Source of the DNA: Aestuariivirga litoralis
GTDB lineage: Bacteria; Pseudomonadota; Alphaproteobacteria; Rhizobiales; Aestuariivirgaceae
Reading direction: 5' to 3'
Assembly: GCF_015714715.1 (NCBI RefSeq)
Contig: NZ_WAHS01000001.1
Span: 1,426,001-1,490,000, forward strand
Length of the DNA stretch: 64,000 nt
The notes under the pieces are model-generated. The model was not told the DNA's origin, made no database searches, and worked only from the letters and a program-made list of their open reading frames with translations. This document shows, piece after piece, positions 25,262-33,949 of this stretch; the first letter of the stretch is position 1; every line of letters begins with the position of its first letter. The translations under genes and the position numbers were made by a program.

Positions 25262-26551
25262 TCAAACCTTGCGCCGCATGACTGCCATGTAGAAACCGTC
25301 GGTGCCATGATCAAGGGGCGTGAGCTGCAAAGTTTCTTTGCTGCCATTGGTGGACACGGGCGGCTTGGTGCCCAGCGCCTTTTGCCATTGCTCAGTGTAC
25401 GGAATAATTTCGAACTGCTTGTGGCGCTTTAGAAAGGCTTGCACTTGCGCATCATTTTCCGATGGCAGAAGTGAGCAGGTGAAGTAAGCGAGGCGTCCGC
25501 CAGACTTCACAAAAGAAACAGCCTTTTCAATCACATCCATCTGCTCTTTCAAGCGTATGTTTAACTGCTTTTCACTCAGGCGCCATTTGGCATCGGGCTT
25601 CCTGCGCCACGTGCCGGAGCCGGTACAAGGTGCGTCCACCACAACCAGATCATAGCCATCCTTGCGTTCAAGTTTGGCAGGTTCGTCATAGGCCACGACT
25701 TCAATGCAAGTGGCACCGCTGCGCATGATGCGTTCGAAGATCGGACGCAGGCGATGCTTGTCGCGGTCATAGGCGACGAGCTTGCCTTCATTCTTCATCA
25801 GCGCGGCGAGAGCGAGTGACTTGCCCCCTGCCCCGGCGCAGAGATCGAGCACCGTCTCACCCGGCTGTACACCGGTGAGGATGGCGGCGAGTTGCGAGGC
25901 TTCGTCCTGCACTTCGAACTGGCCCATGCCGTGGACGGGCTCTGCCTCGACATTGATGTTGCGCGCGTCGATGCCGGGAGGCTGTACGCGGATGCCGAAC
26001 GGGCTGTGGGCGGTGGCTGTTGCGCCGAATTTGGCGAGGGCTGCGAGCACATCATCAGGCGTGGCTTTGAGTGTGTTGGTGCGCAGGTCAATCGGCGCAC
26101 GTTCGGCGAGCGCCTGCATTTGCGGTACGAGGTGTTCGCCGAAGAGTTTGGAGAGTTCGGGCGTGAGCCATTCCGGAAAATCGCCTGCGATATGCGGCGG
26201 AAGGTCGGAAGGCAAAGGCGCTTGCAATGCGCTGAGCTCTGTTGGCGTCATCGCACCGGGGCCGAATTGCTCGCTGCAGAGCGCGGCGATTTCATCGGCG
26301 GGCAATTTCAGCACATTGGCCAGCGTGCCAAGCAGAAGGGCGCGCGGCGTATCTGCACCCATGCGCGCGGCGGAAGAATTGCGATGGCGCAGGGTGTCGA
26401 ACACCAGCGTGCCGATCACATGGCGGTCGCCCGAGCCCGCAAAGCGATGCGCCTTGCCCCAATCGCGCAGGCTTTCCGAAGCCGGGCGGATGCGGGTAGT
26501 GATCTCGGTCAGAATTTCAATTGCCGCAGCAATGCGGCCGGCCATTTTCAT
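25262..26551 (-). CDS. RsmB/NOP-family rRNA or tRNA (cytosine-5) methyltransferase
   Basis: This 429-residue protein has an N-terminal NusB-like helical part (RDWGKAHRFAGSGDRHVIGTLV), followed by the SAM-dependent methyltransferase domain. The SAM site is VLDLCAGAGGKSLALAAL, VDAPCTGSGTWRRKPDAKW holds the helper cysteine, and YFTCSLLPSENDAQV the catalytic TCS cysteine of m5C enzymes. RsmB (16S C967) is the best-known relative, but alphaproteobacteria carry several paralogues, so I leave the symbol blank. ATG at 26551 fits; the longer open frame runs into the MAPEG gene four bases upstream. Confidence 0.88.
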   Translation of the reverse strand: MKMAGRIAAAIEILTEITTRIRPASESLRDWGKAHRFAGSGDRHVIGTLVFDTLRHRNSSAARMGADTPRALLLGTLANVLKLPADEIAALCSEQFGPGAMTPTELSALQAPLPSDLPPHIAGDFPEWLTPELSKLFGEHLVPQMQALAERAPIDLRTNTLKATPDDVLAALAKFGATATAHSPFGIRVQPPGIDARNINVEAEPVHGMGQFEVQDEASQLAAILTGVQPGETVLDLCAGAGGKSLALAALMKNEGKLVAYDRDKHRLRPIFERIMRSGATCIEVVAYDEPAKLERKDGYDLVVVDAPCTGSGTWRRKPDAKWRLSEKQLNIRLKEQMDVIEKAVSFVKSGGRLAYFTCSLLPSENDAQVQAFLKRHKQFEIIPYTEQWQKALGTKPPVSTNGSKETLQLTPLDHGTDGFYMAVMRRKV

Positions 26552-26555
26552 GCGA

Positions 26556-28525
<1,970 letters not shown>

Positions 28526-28897
28526 TCAGACGCGGGCCAGCACTGCAGCCAGCGCAAGAGCCCCCGGAAGCGCCTGAAAGAACAGGATTTTGCGGCTCGC
28601 CGTGACGGCGCCGTAGAGGCCGGCCACGATCACGCAGGCCAGCGAGAAGATCAGCGCGGGCCGGCCTGCCTCGCCCCAATAGAGACTCAAGGCCACAGCT
28701 GCAGCCAGGAAACCATTGTAGAGGCCCTGGTTGGCGGCCAGAACTTTCGACGCCTTGGCAAAGTCTGCCGTTGTGCCAAAAGCCGCGCGGGTGCGCGGAT
28801 GCTCCCAGCGGAACATTTCCAGCACCAGGAAGTAAAGATGCAGGGCGGCGATGAGGAGGCAGAGGATGAGCGCGATCATGGCAGCATTTGATGACAT
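28526..28897 (-). CDS. DUF1304 membrane protein
   Basis: A 123-residue integral membrane protein with about four helices, matching the DUF1304 family by ALHLYFLVLEMFRWEHP, then F-ANQGLYNGFLAAAVALSL in helix 2, and the closing FFQALPGALALAAVLA. Function is unknown. The ATG at 28897 starts just before the first helix; a further upstream in-frame ATG would overlap the divergent transporter gene. It is divergent from the cation-efflux gene, 38 bases away, so the two promoters must overlap. Confidence 0.82.
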   Translation of the reverse strand: MSSNAAMIALILCLLIAALHLYFLVLEMFRWEHPRTRAAFGTTADFAKASKVLAANQGLYNGFLAAAVALSLYWGEAGRPALIFSLACVIVAGLYGAVTASRKILFFQALPGALALAAVLARV

Positions 28898-28935
28898 GTT
28901 GCAGCCGCCGTCAATGGCATGCGATAGTTGCTCAT

Positions 28936-29940
28936 ATGAATGACAAGCCGAAATTTGAATTGGTGAATCCCAAGCCACAAAAGCATGAGCATGGCTTTCA
29001 CGATCATGAGCAACTGCATGATCACGGGCATGATCATGACCATGGCGCGCTGGGCCATAGCCATGCGCCGGATACGTTTGGCTGGGTGTTTGCGATCGGC
29101 ATCGGGCTGAACACTGCCTTTGTACTCGGCGAAGGATTGGTCGGCGTGCTGGTCAATTCCACCGCCTTGCTGGCCGATGCCGGGCACAACATGTTTGACG
29201 TACTTGGCCTGTTCGCCGCCTGGTTCGCCACGCTCCTGGCCAAGCGTGCGCCGACTGCACGCTACACATTCGGCATGAAGGGCTCGACCATCCTGGCAGC
29301 ACTTTTCAACGGCGTGTTCCTGCTGGTCGCTGTAGGTGCGATTGCGTGGGAGGCGGTCATCCGCCTGATGAACCCGGTGGAGGTGCCGGGTGCCTGGGTG
29401 ATGATCACGGCGGGCATCGGCATTCTGATCAATGGCGGCACCGCGCTGCTGTTCATGCGCGGCAGCAAGAATGATATCAATATCCGTGGTGCCTATCTGC
29501 ACATGGCCGCTGATGCTGGCGTGTCTGCCGGCGTGGTGATCTCCGGCCTTCTCATGATCCAGTTCGGCTGGCGCTGGCTTGATCCGGTGACCAGCCTGTT
29601 CATCGTCGCCGTGATCATCTGGAGTTCATGGAACCTGCTGCGCGAGGCGTTGGCGCTTTCGATGAGTGCGGTGCCCTCCTCCGTTGATGCGGCTTCGGTG
29701 CGGAAATTCCTGACGCAGCAGAAAGGCGTTTCCAATGTGCATGACCTGCACATCTGGGCGACCAGCACCACCGACGTTGCGCTTACCGCGCATTTGATGA
29801 TGCCGGCCGGCCATCCTGGCGACAAATTTCTAGCGATGATCTGCGATGAGCTGGCGCATCACTACAATATCGGCCATGCCACTTTGCAGATTGAAACCGG
29901 GCCGGAAGCCTGTGCTTCGCATTGTGACGCGGCTGCTTAA
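28936..29940 (+). CDS. Cation diffusion facilitator (CzcD/ZitB-type metal efflux)
   Basis: This 334-residue antiporter should export Zn2+ or a similar divalent metal in exchange for protons. A histidine-rich cytoplasmic N-terminus (residues about 13-45, with HDHGHDHDHG and LGHSH) precedes six membrane helices. Helix 2 has ADAGHNMFDVLGL and helix 5 has HMAADAGVSAGVVISG, giving the HD-HD metal site of Zn-type CDFs. A cytoplasmic ferredoxin-like domain follows (VSNVHDLHIWATST). The ATG at 28936 directly precedes the hydrophilic tail. HlyU-family and channel-like genes follow closely. Confidence 0.92.
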   Translation: MNDKPKFELVNPKPQKHEHGFHDHEQLHDHGHDHDHGALGHSHAPDTFGWVFAIGIGLNTAFVLGEGLVGVLVNSTALLADAGHNMFDVLGLFAAWFATLLAKRAPTARYTFGMKGSTILAALFNGVFLLVAVGAIAWEAVIRLMNPVEVPGAWVMITAGIGILINGGTALLFMRGSKNDINIRGAYLHMAADAGVSAGVVISGLLMIQFGWRWLDPVTSLFIVAVIIWSSWNLLREALALSMSAVPSSVDAASVRKFLTQQKGVSNVHDLHIWATSTTDVALTAHLMMPAGHPGDKFLAMICDELAHHYNIGHATLQIETGPEACASHCDAAA

Positions 29941-29952
29941 AGGAAGGACAAT

Positions 29953-30228
29953 ATGGGCATTTTTGGAAAACTTTTCGGATCATCGTCGGCTTCAACCAAA
30001 ACTGAAGCAGCTGCAGCCAAAACCATGGAATATAAGGGTTTTGTGATCGAGGCCGCACCCTATAAAAACGGCGGCCAATGGCAGCTTGCGGGCAGTGTGA
30101 GCAAGGATGGCAAGGTGCACAAATTCGTGCGTGCCGACCAATTCACCAGCCAGACGGAAGCCGTGGACCTCGCGCTGGACAAAGGCCAGCTCATCGTTGA
30201 TCAACTCGGCGAAAGCATGTTCCATTGA
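29953..30228 (+). CDS. HlyU-family small protein
   Basis: A 91-residue protein of the HlyU family. The block MEYKGFVIEAAPYKNGGQW, then FVRADQFTSQTEAVDLALDKGQLIVDQLG, matches the widely conserved alphaproteobacterial form. HlyU of Vibrio is a winged-helix regulator, but this short family shares only the family name and its role is not established. The N-terminus MGIFGKLFGSSSAS looks like an amphipathic membrane-anchoring segment rather than a DNA-binding domain. AAGGA precedes the ATG. It lies 12 bases after the efflux gene and overlaps the next gene by four bases (TTGA). Confidence 0.83.
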   Translation: MGIFGKLFGSSSASTKTEAAAAKTMEYKGFVIEAAPYKNGGQWQLAGSVSKDGKVHKFVRADQFTSQTEAVDLALDKGQLIVDQLGESMFH

Positions 30229-30593
30229 GCCGCAAACACGCGGCGAAGACAGTTCTCGTCCAGCGCCTGGGCCGCAATTTCGGCTGGGCCATGGTGATGA
30301 TTGTAATCGCCATGATCGTCGGCATGGTGGGCTATATTTATTATGGCGACGACGTGACGGTCGCTGGATCCTTCGCCGATGCCGCGATGATCCTTTCCGG
30401 TCAGGGACCATTGGACCAGATGAAGACTCCAGCAGGCCAAATCTTCGAAGGCATTTATGCTCTGGTCTGCGGCTTTCTGTTCTTTGCCATCGCCGGCTAT
30501 GCGCTGTCACCCGCGCTGCATCATGTGCTGCGCAGCTTCCATCTCGAAGACGAAGACCGCGAAGCCGCGATCGACGCCGCCAAGAAAAAGTAA
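30225..30593 (+). CDS. Two-helix membrane protein, ion-channel-like
   Basis: A 122-residue protein with helix 1 at about residues 20-42 (FGWAMVMIVIAMIVGMVGYIYY) and helix 2 at about 72-98 (GQIFEGIYALVCGFLFFAIAGY). The linker between them carries FADAAMILSGQGPLDQMKT. The topology and the conserved pore-helix-like segment resemble the pore module of two-TM potassium channels, but the selectivity filter is replaced by GQGP. The start appears to be TTG at 30225, overlapping the upstream stop; no ATG fits unless helix 1 is truncated. The charged C-terminus EDEDREAAIDAAKKK is cytoplasmic. Function is unknown. Confidence 0.7.
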   Translation: MSRKHAAKTVLVQRLGRNFGWAMVMIVIAMIVGMVGYIYYGDDVTVAGSFADAAMILSGQGPLDQMKTPAGQIFEGIYALVCGFLFFAIAGYALSPALHHVLRSFHLEDEDREAAIDAAKKK

Positions 30594-30595
30594 GG

Positions 30596-31219
30596 TCAGT
30601 CCTTTGGCCCGATCACGTAGTTGAAGCTGATCGAAATGCGCAGGCCCTCGGCGCGGTTCACCGGCACTTCGTGGCGCAGCCAGCTTTCCCACAGCAGCAG
30701 CGCGCCGGGCTTGGGCGTTTCGCTGATATGCGACTTGAGCTCGCGCGGCGCATTCTGCTTGCGCGGCGGTGCTGCCATCATCAACGCGTGGCGCGGGTCT
30801 TCGTAGACAATCGGGCCAGCGCCCGGCGGTACGGCCACATAGAATGTGCCGCTGATCACTGAATTGGTGTGGATGTGGGAGGAATGCGCGCCGCCCTCCT
30901 GCAGCACATTCACCCAGAGTGAGTCACAGATCGGCTTTCCACCCCTGATATCCCAATGCAGTGCCTTGATGAATTTCGACACATGCAGGTCCAGCCGCTT
31001 TTCCAGCGCCTTGAAGGCTGCGATGCTGCCCGGCAGATCACTCAAAGATGCATAGGAGGTATAGCCCGAATAGCCATGCTTCTCACACCATTTGATGCCC
31101 GCTTCATCCTCATGAGCCAGCATCAGCGAGGCTTCTTCGAGATCGGTGATCAAGCGGGCGGGTGCGGCCTCATCGGCGCGATAGATCAGGGTTGGAAAAA
31201 AAGAATGGATTTTGCTCAT
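30596..31219 (-). CDS. TIGR02466-type 2OG-Fe(II) oxygenase
   Basis: A 207-residue protein of the putative 2-oxoglutarate/Fe(II) oxygenase family TIGR02466, which is related to phage and marine-bacterial proteins. The N-terminus IHSFFPTLIYRADE is the family hallmark. HIHTNSVISGTFYV supplies the first metal-ligand histidines, and LWESWLRHEVPVN followed by RISISFNYV supplies the distal histidine and the 2OG-binding arginine. The substrate is unknown. It is convergent with the channel-like gene, with two bases between stops, and divergent from the carbonic anhydrase gene. Confidence 0.82.
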   Translation of the reverse strand: MSKIHSFFPTLIYRADEAAPARLITDLEEASLMLAHEDEAGIKWCEKHGYSGYTSYASLSDLPGSIAAFKALEKRLDLHVSKFIKALHWDIRGGKPICDSLWVNVLQEGGAHSSHIHTNSVISGTFYVAVPPGAGPIVYEDPRHALMMAAPPRKQNAPRELKSHISETPKPGALLLWESWLRHEVPVNRAEGLRISISFNYVIGPKD

Positions 31220-31268
31220 CCCCCGCCATATCCCTTCTGGCAGTTTGTGACAATAAGTCGAGGTTCGA

Positions 31269-31922
31269 ATGGCGCTACCCGATCATCTCCTGGCTGGCTA
31301 TGGCCGCTTCCGCACGGGGCGCTATGCCCAGGATGAAGATACGTACCGCACGCTGGGCGGCGGCACACAACAGCCGAAGCTGATGATTATTGCCTGCTGC
31401 GACAGCCGCGCAGCACCTGAGACCATTTTCGATGCCGGGCCGGGCGAGATTTTCGTGATGCGCAATGTGGCCAATCTGGTGCCGCCCTACGCACCGGACG
31501 GCAAGCACCATGCCACTTCGGCGGCGCTGGAATTCGCGGTGTTGTCACTGGGCGTCAAAGACGTTGTGGTCATGGGCCATGGCCGCTGCGGCGGCATCCG
31601 CGCGGTGGTGCAAGCTGGCGATCCGCTGTCATCCTCCGATTTTATCGGCAAGTGGATGGGCGATCTGCGCGATGTGGCAGAAGCGGTGAAGCAGGATCTC
31701 GCTAGGGATTTGGGGCACGATCACACGCATGATGTGCAGACCGCAGTGGAACACGCGGCCGTGGAGCATTCACTGGCCAATCTGCGCACCTTCCCGTGGC
31801 TGCGCATGCGCGAGAACCGGCAGGAAATCGGCCTGCATGGCGCTTGGTTCGATATTTCGCTGGGCGAGCTGCATGCCTATGACGAGACGGCACGCAGCTG
31901 GGATTTGGTTTCCGGCGCGTAG
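31269..31922 (+). CDS. Beta-class carbonic anhydrase
   Basis: This zinc enzyme interconverts CO2 and bicarbonate, which feeds carboxylases such as the propionyl-CoA carboxylase encoded nearby. The 217 residues contain IIACCDSRAAPE (zinc Cys and the Asp-Arg dyad), VMRNVANLVPPY, and VVMGHGRCGGIRA (zinc His and Cys), all in the beta-class order. The C-terminal helix NLRTFPWLRMRENRQE and LHGAWFDISLGEL complete the fold. It has no signal peptide, so it is cytoplasmic. It is transcribed alone and ends before a strong hairpin. Confidence 0.94.
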   Translation: MALPDHLLAGYGRFRTGRYAQDEDTYRTLGGGTQQPKLMIIACCDSRAAPETIFDAGPGEIFVMRNVANLVPPYAPDGKHHATSAALEFAVLSLGVKDVVVMGHGRCGGIRAVVQAGDPLSSSDFIGKWMGDLRDVAEAVKQDLARDLGHDHTHDVQTAVEHAAVEHSLANLRTFPWLRMRENRQEIGLHGAWFDISLGELHAYDETARSWDLVSGA

Positions 31923-31961
31923 AAATAACCTTTAGCCAGCGGTGGGGACACCCATCCCTGC

Positions 31962-31983
31962 CCCTCCCCGCAAGCGGGGAGGG
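31962..31983. terminator. GC-rich hairpin between convergent genes, probable bidirectional terminator
   Basis: CCCTCCCCGC and GCGGGGAGGG form a perfect 10-base inverted repeat around AA (in practice an 8-base stem with a 6-base loop). It lies in the 71-base gap between the convergent carbonic anhydrase and dehydrogenase genes. The form is a common dispersed intergenic palindrome in alphaproteobacteria, so it may be both repeat and terminator. Confidence 0.72.
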
Positions 31984-31993
31984 AGAATGTTGG

Positions 31994-33166
31994 TTACTTC
32001 ATCAGTGCCGCAGCCTGGGCCGGGCCCAGCGGTTCGGGCCGCTTGCAGGTGCTCTTGAGCTTGATGATCTTTTTCTTCTCGCCAGCTTCCATCATCGCGG
32101 TGAGGACTTCGATCACGTGAGCGACCATGGAAATATCACAGCGCGCCAGCTTCTTCTTGTTGATGATAGCATCGGCCATGTCGGCCACGCCGGCGCAACG
32201 ATAGTTGGCCCAGATCACGTCGGTCTGGCTGTTCTTGTGGCCCCAGTTCAGCTTGCCGAAGGGATGATCCCAAGGCTTCAGTGTTTCCGGTTTCTGGTCT
32301 TCGCCTGTCACGATCACATCGCCGGCAAAGAAGTTCGGGTCCGGCACATACATGGCACCGGTTTGGCCATAGAGCTCCATGTTCTGGTGCTTGTGGCCCC
32401 ACACGTCCCAGGACAGCGACACGGTGATCGCCGCACCATTCTCGAATTCGAGGATGGCGTGATAAGTGGTCGGCACCTTGACCTTCAGCTTCTCGCCATT
32501 GCGCGGATTATCCGGCTGGCTGTTGATCACGCGTTCCTTGCGGCCGGTATTGGCCAGCGCCATGACGCGCTTCACTGGGCCCACCAGGTTGATCAGGTTG
32601 GAGACGTAATAAGGGCCCATGTCGAGCACCGGGCCACCGCCAGGATTGAAGAAGAAATCCGGGTTGGGGTGCCACATTTCCATGCCGGGGCCCATGAAGT
32701 GGCAGGTGCCGGAAACGACTTTGCCGATCTTGCCATCATCAATGGCCTTGCGGGCCAGCTGATGCGAGGAACCGAGGAAGGTGTCGGGAGCCGAGCCCAC
32801 GCGCAGCTTCTTCTTGGCCGCAAGCTTCTGCAAAGCCAGCGCGTCCTTGTAGGAAAGCGTGAGCGGCTTTTCGGAATAGACATGCTTGCCGGCATCAAGG
32901 ATCTGCTTTGAAACTTGATAGTGAACCGCCGGAACCGTGAGGTTCACGACGATGTCGATATCCGGATTTTTCAGCAGGTCCTTCACCGACTGGGCCTTCA
33001 CGCCGAATTCCTTGGCACGGGATTCAGCGGCAGCCATGTTCATATCGGCCACGGCCTTCACTTCGATATTGTTGAATTTCTGGGCGAGCGTGAGATAGGC
33101 CCAGGAAATGTTGCCCGCGCCGATGATGCCGACGCCGAGGACTTTCTTAGCTGGTGATTTTGCCAT
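31994..33166 (-). CDS. Gfo/Idh/MocA-family sugar dehydrogenase
   Basis: A 390-residue NAD(P)-dependent oxidoreductase that probably oxidises a sugar or cyclitol. VGIIGAGNISWAYLTLAQ is the Rossmann motif. YSEKPLTLSYKDAL contains the family's catalytic EKP lysine, and GGGPVLDMGPYYVSNLINLVGPVKRV is the start of the C-terminal substrate domain with the usual Asp and His/Tyr positions. It is the last gene of a minus-strand operon behind the TIM-barrel isomerase and beta-mannosidase, nine bases after the former. The context suggests oxidation of the monosaccharide freed by the mannosidase. Confidence 0.9.
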   Translation of the reverse strand: MAKSPAKKVLGVGIIGAGNISWAYLTLAQKFNNIEVKAVADMNMAAAESRAKEFGVKAQSVKDLLKNPDIDIVVNLTVPAVHYQVSKQILDAGKHVYSEKPLTLSYKDALALQKLAAKKKLRVGSAPDTFLGSSHQLARKAIDDGKIGKVVSGTCHFMGPGMEMWHPNPDFFFNPGGGPVLDMGPYYVSNLINLVGPVKRVMALANTGRKERVINSQPDNPRNGEKLKVKVPTTYHAILEFENGAAITVSLSWDVWGHKHQNMELYGQTGAMYVPDPNFFAGDVIVTGEDQKPETLKPWDHPFGKLNWGHKNSQTDVIWANYRCAGVADMADAIINKKKLARCDISMVAHVIEVLTAMMEAGEKKKIIKLKSTCKRPEPLGPAQAAALMK

Positions 33167-33175
33167 GGGAATACC

Positions 33176-33937
33176 TCAGATCTTCGACAGGAATTTATAG
33201 GAATTGGCGGCGAAGGACTTGTAGTCCTTCGGGTCATCATGTTCGACGATGTAGTTCACGCAGCGGGTATTATCGCGCACCGCTTTAAACACATCGTTCC
33301 ATTTGATCGTGCCCTTGCCCACATCAGACTGGCCATGCTGATCGAGGTTCTGGCCCTTGGGTGCATTGTCCTTGATGTGGATGGCGCTGATGCGGTTGCC
33401 GTAAGCCTTGATCCATTTCACCGGGTTCTGGCCAGCGAACGCCACCCAGGCGATATCGCATTCCCAATCCAGCATTGGGCCGCCTTCGAATATGCGTTCA
33501 TGCGGCATAGAGCCATCGGGCAGTTTCTTGAATTCGAAATCATGATTGTGCCAGCCGAAGCCATAGCCCGCATCATTCATCGCTTTGCCCACTTCGCCGA
33601 GGAGCTTGCCCCAGGCCTTCCAACCCGCACCAGACTTGGGACGGTTCTCTGGCAGGATGTATGGGCAATAGATGTAACGCAGGCCCAGAGTTTTGGCGAT
33701 ATGCAGCACCTTCTTCTTGTCCTTGTCGAACTGGTCGATGGGGAAGAAATGGCCGGTGGGCATGGCCAGATTGTATTTGTCGAGAAGGGCGCGGAATTTT
33801 TCCGGCTCGGCGTAGAGACCGCCAAAGCCTTCAACCTCGGTGTAGCCGCTAGCGGCGAGATGGGCGACGATCGGCTCCCAGCCATCAGCCGCGAAATTGC
33901 GGGCGGAGTAGAGCTGGAATGAAATACGCTTTGGCAT
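33176..33937 (-). CDS. Sugar phosphate isomerase/epimerase-like TIM-barrel protein
   Basis: A 253-residue protein of the xylose-isomerase-like TIM-barrel superfamily. The N-terminus RISFQLYSARNFAADGWEPIV, GYTEVEGFGG, FGWHNHDFEFKKLPDG, DWECDIAWVAFAGQNPVKWI and ISAIHIKDNAP are the metal-coordinating strands found in this family (Glu, His, Asp, His ligands). Partners of Gfo/Idh/MocA enzymes often isomerise or dehydrate the keto-sugar made by the dehydrogenase. It sits between the dehydrogenase and the mannosidase with gaps of 9 and 12 bases. No exact reaction can be assigned. Confidence 0.84.
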   Translation of the reverse strand: MPKRISFQLYSARNFAADGWEPIVAHLAASGYTEVEGFGGLYAEPEKFRALLDKYNLAMPTGHFFPIDQFDKDKKKVLHIAKTLGLRYIYCPYILPENRPKSGAGWKAWGKLLGEVGKAMNDAGYGFGWHNHDFEFKKLPDGSMPHERIFEGGPMLDWECDIAWVAFAGQNPVKWIKAYGNRISAIHIKDNAPKGQNLDQHGQSDVGKGTIKWNDVFKAVRDNTRCVNYIVEHDDPKDYKSFAANSYKFLSKI

Positions 33938-33949
33938 GATGAACCTCTG

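Noticed and set aside
28888-28935. Upstream start for the cation-efflux gene
   Set aside because: It would add a Cys-rich peptide running into the divergent gene. ATG at 28936 directly precedes the family N-terminus.
28970-29065. CAT/CAC-rich stretch that could suggest a low-complexity repeat or array
   Set aside because: It encodes the histidine-rich metal-binding tail of the cation exporter; spacing is irregular and there are no spacers.
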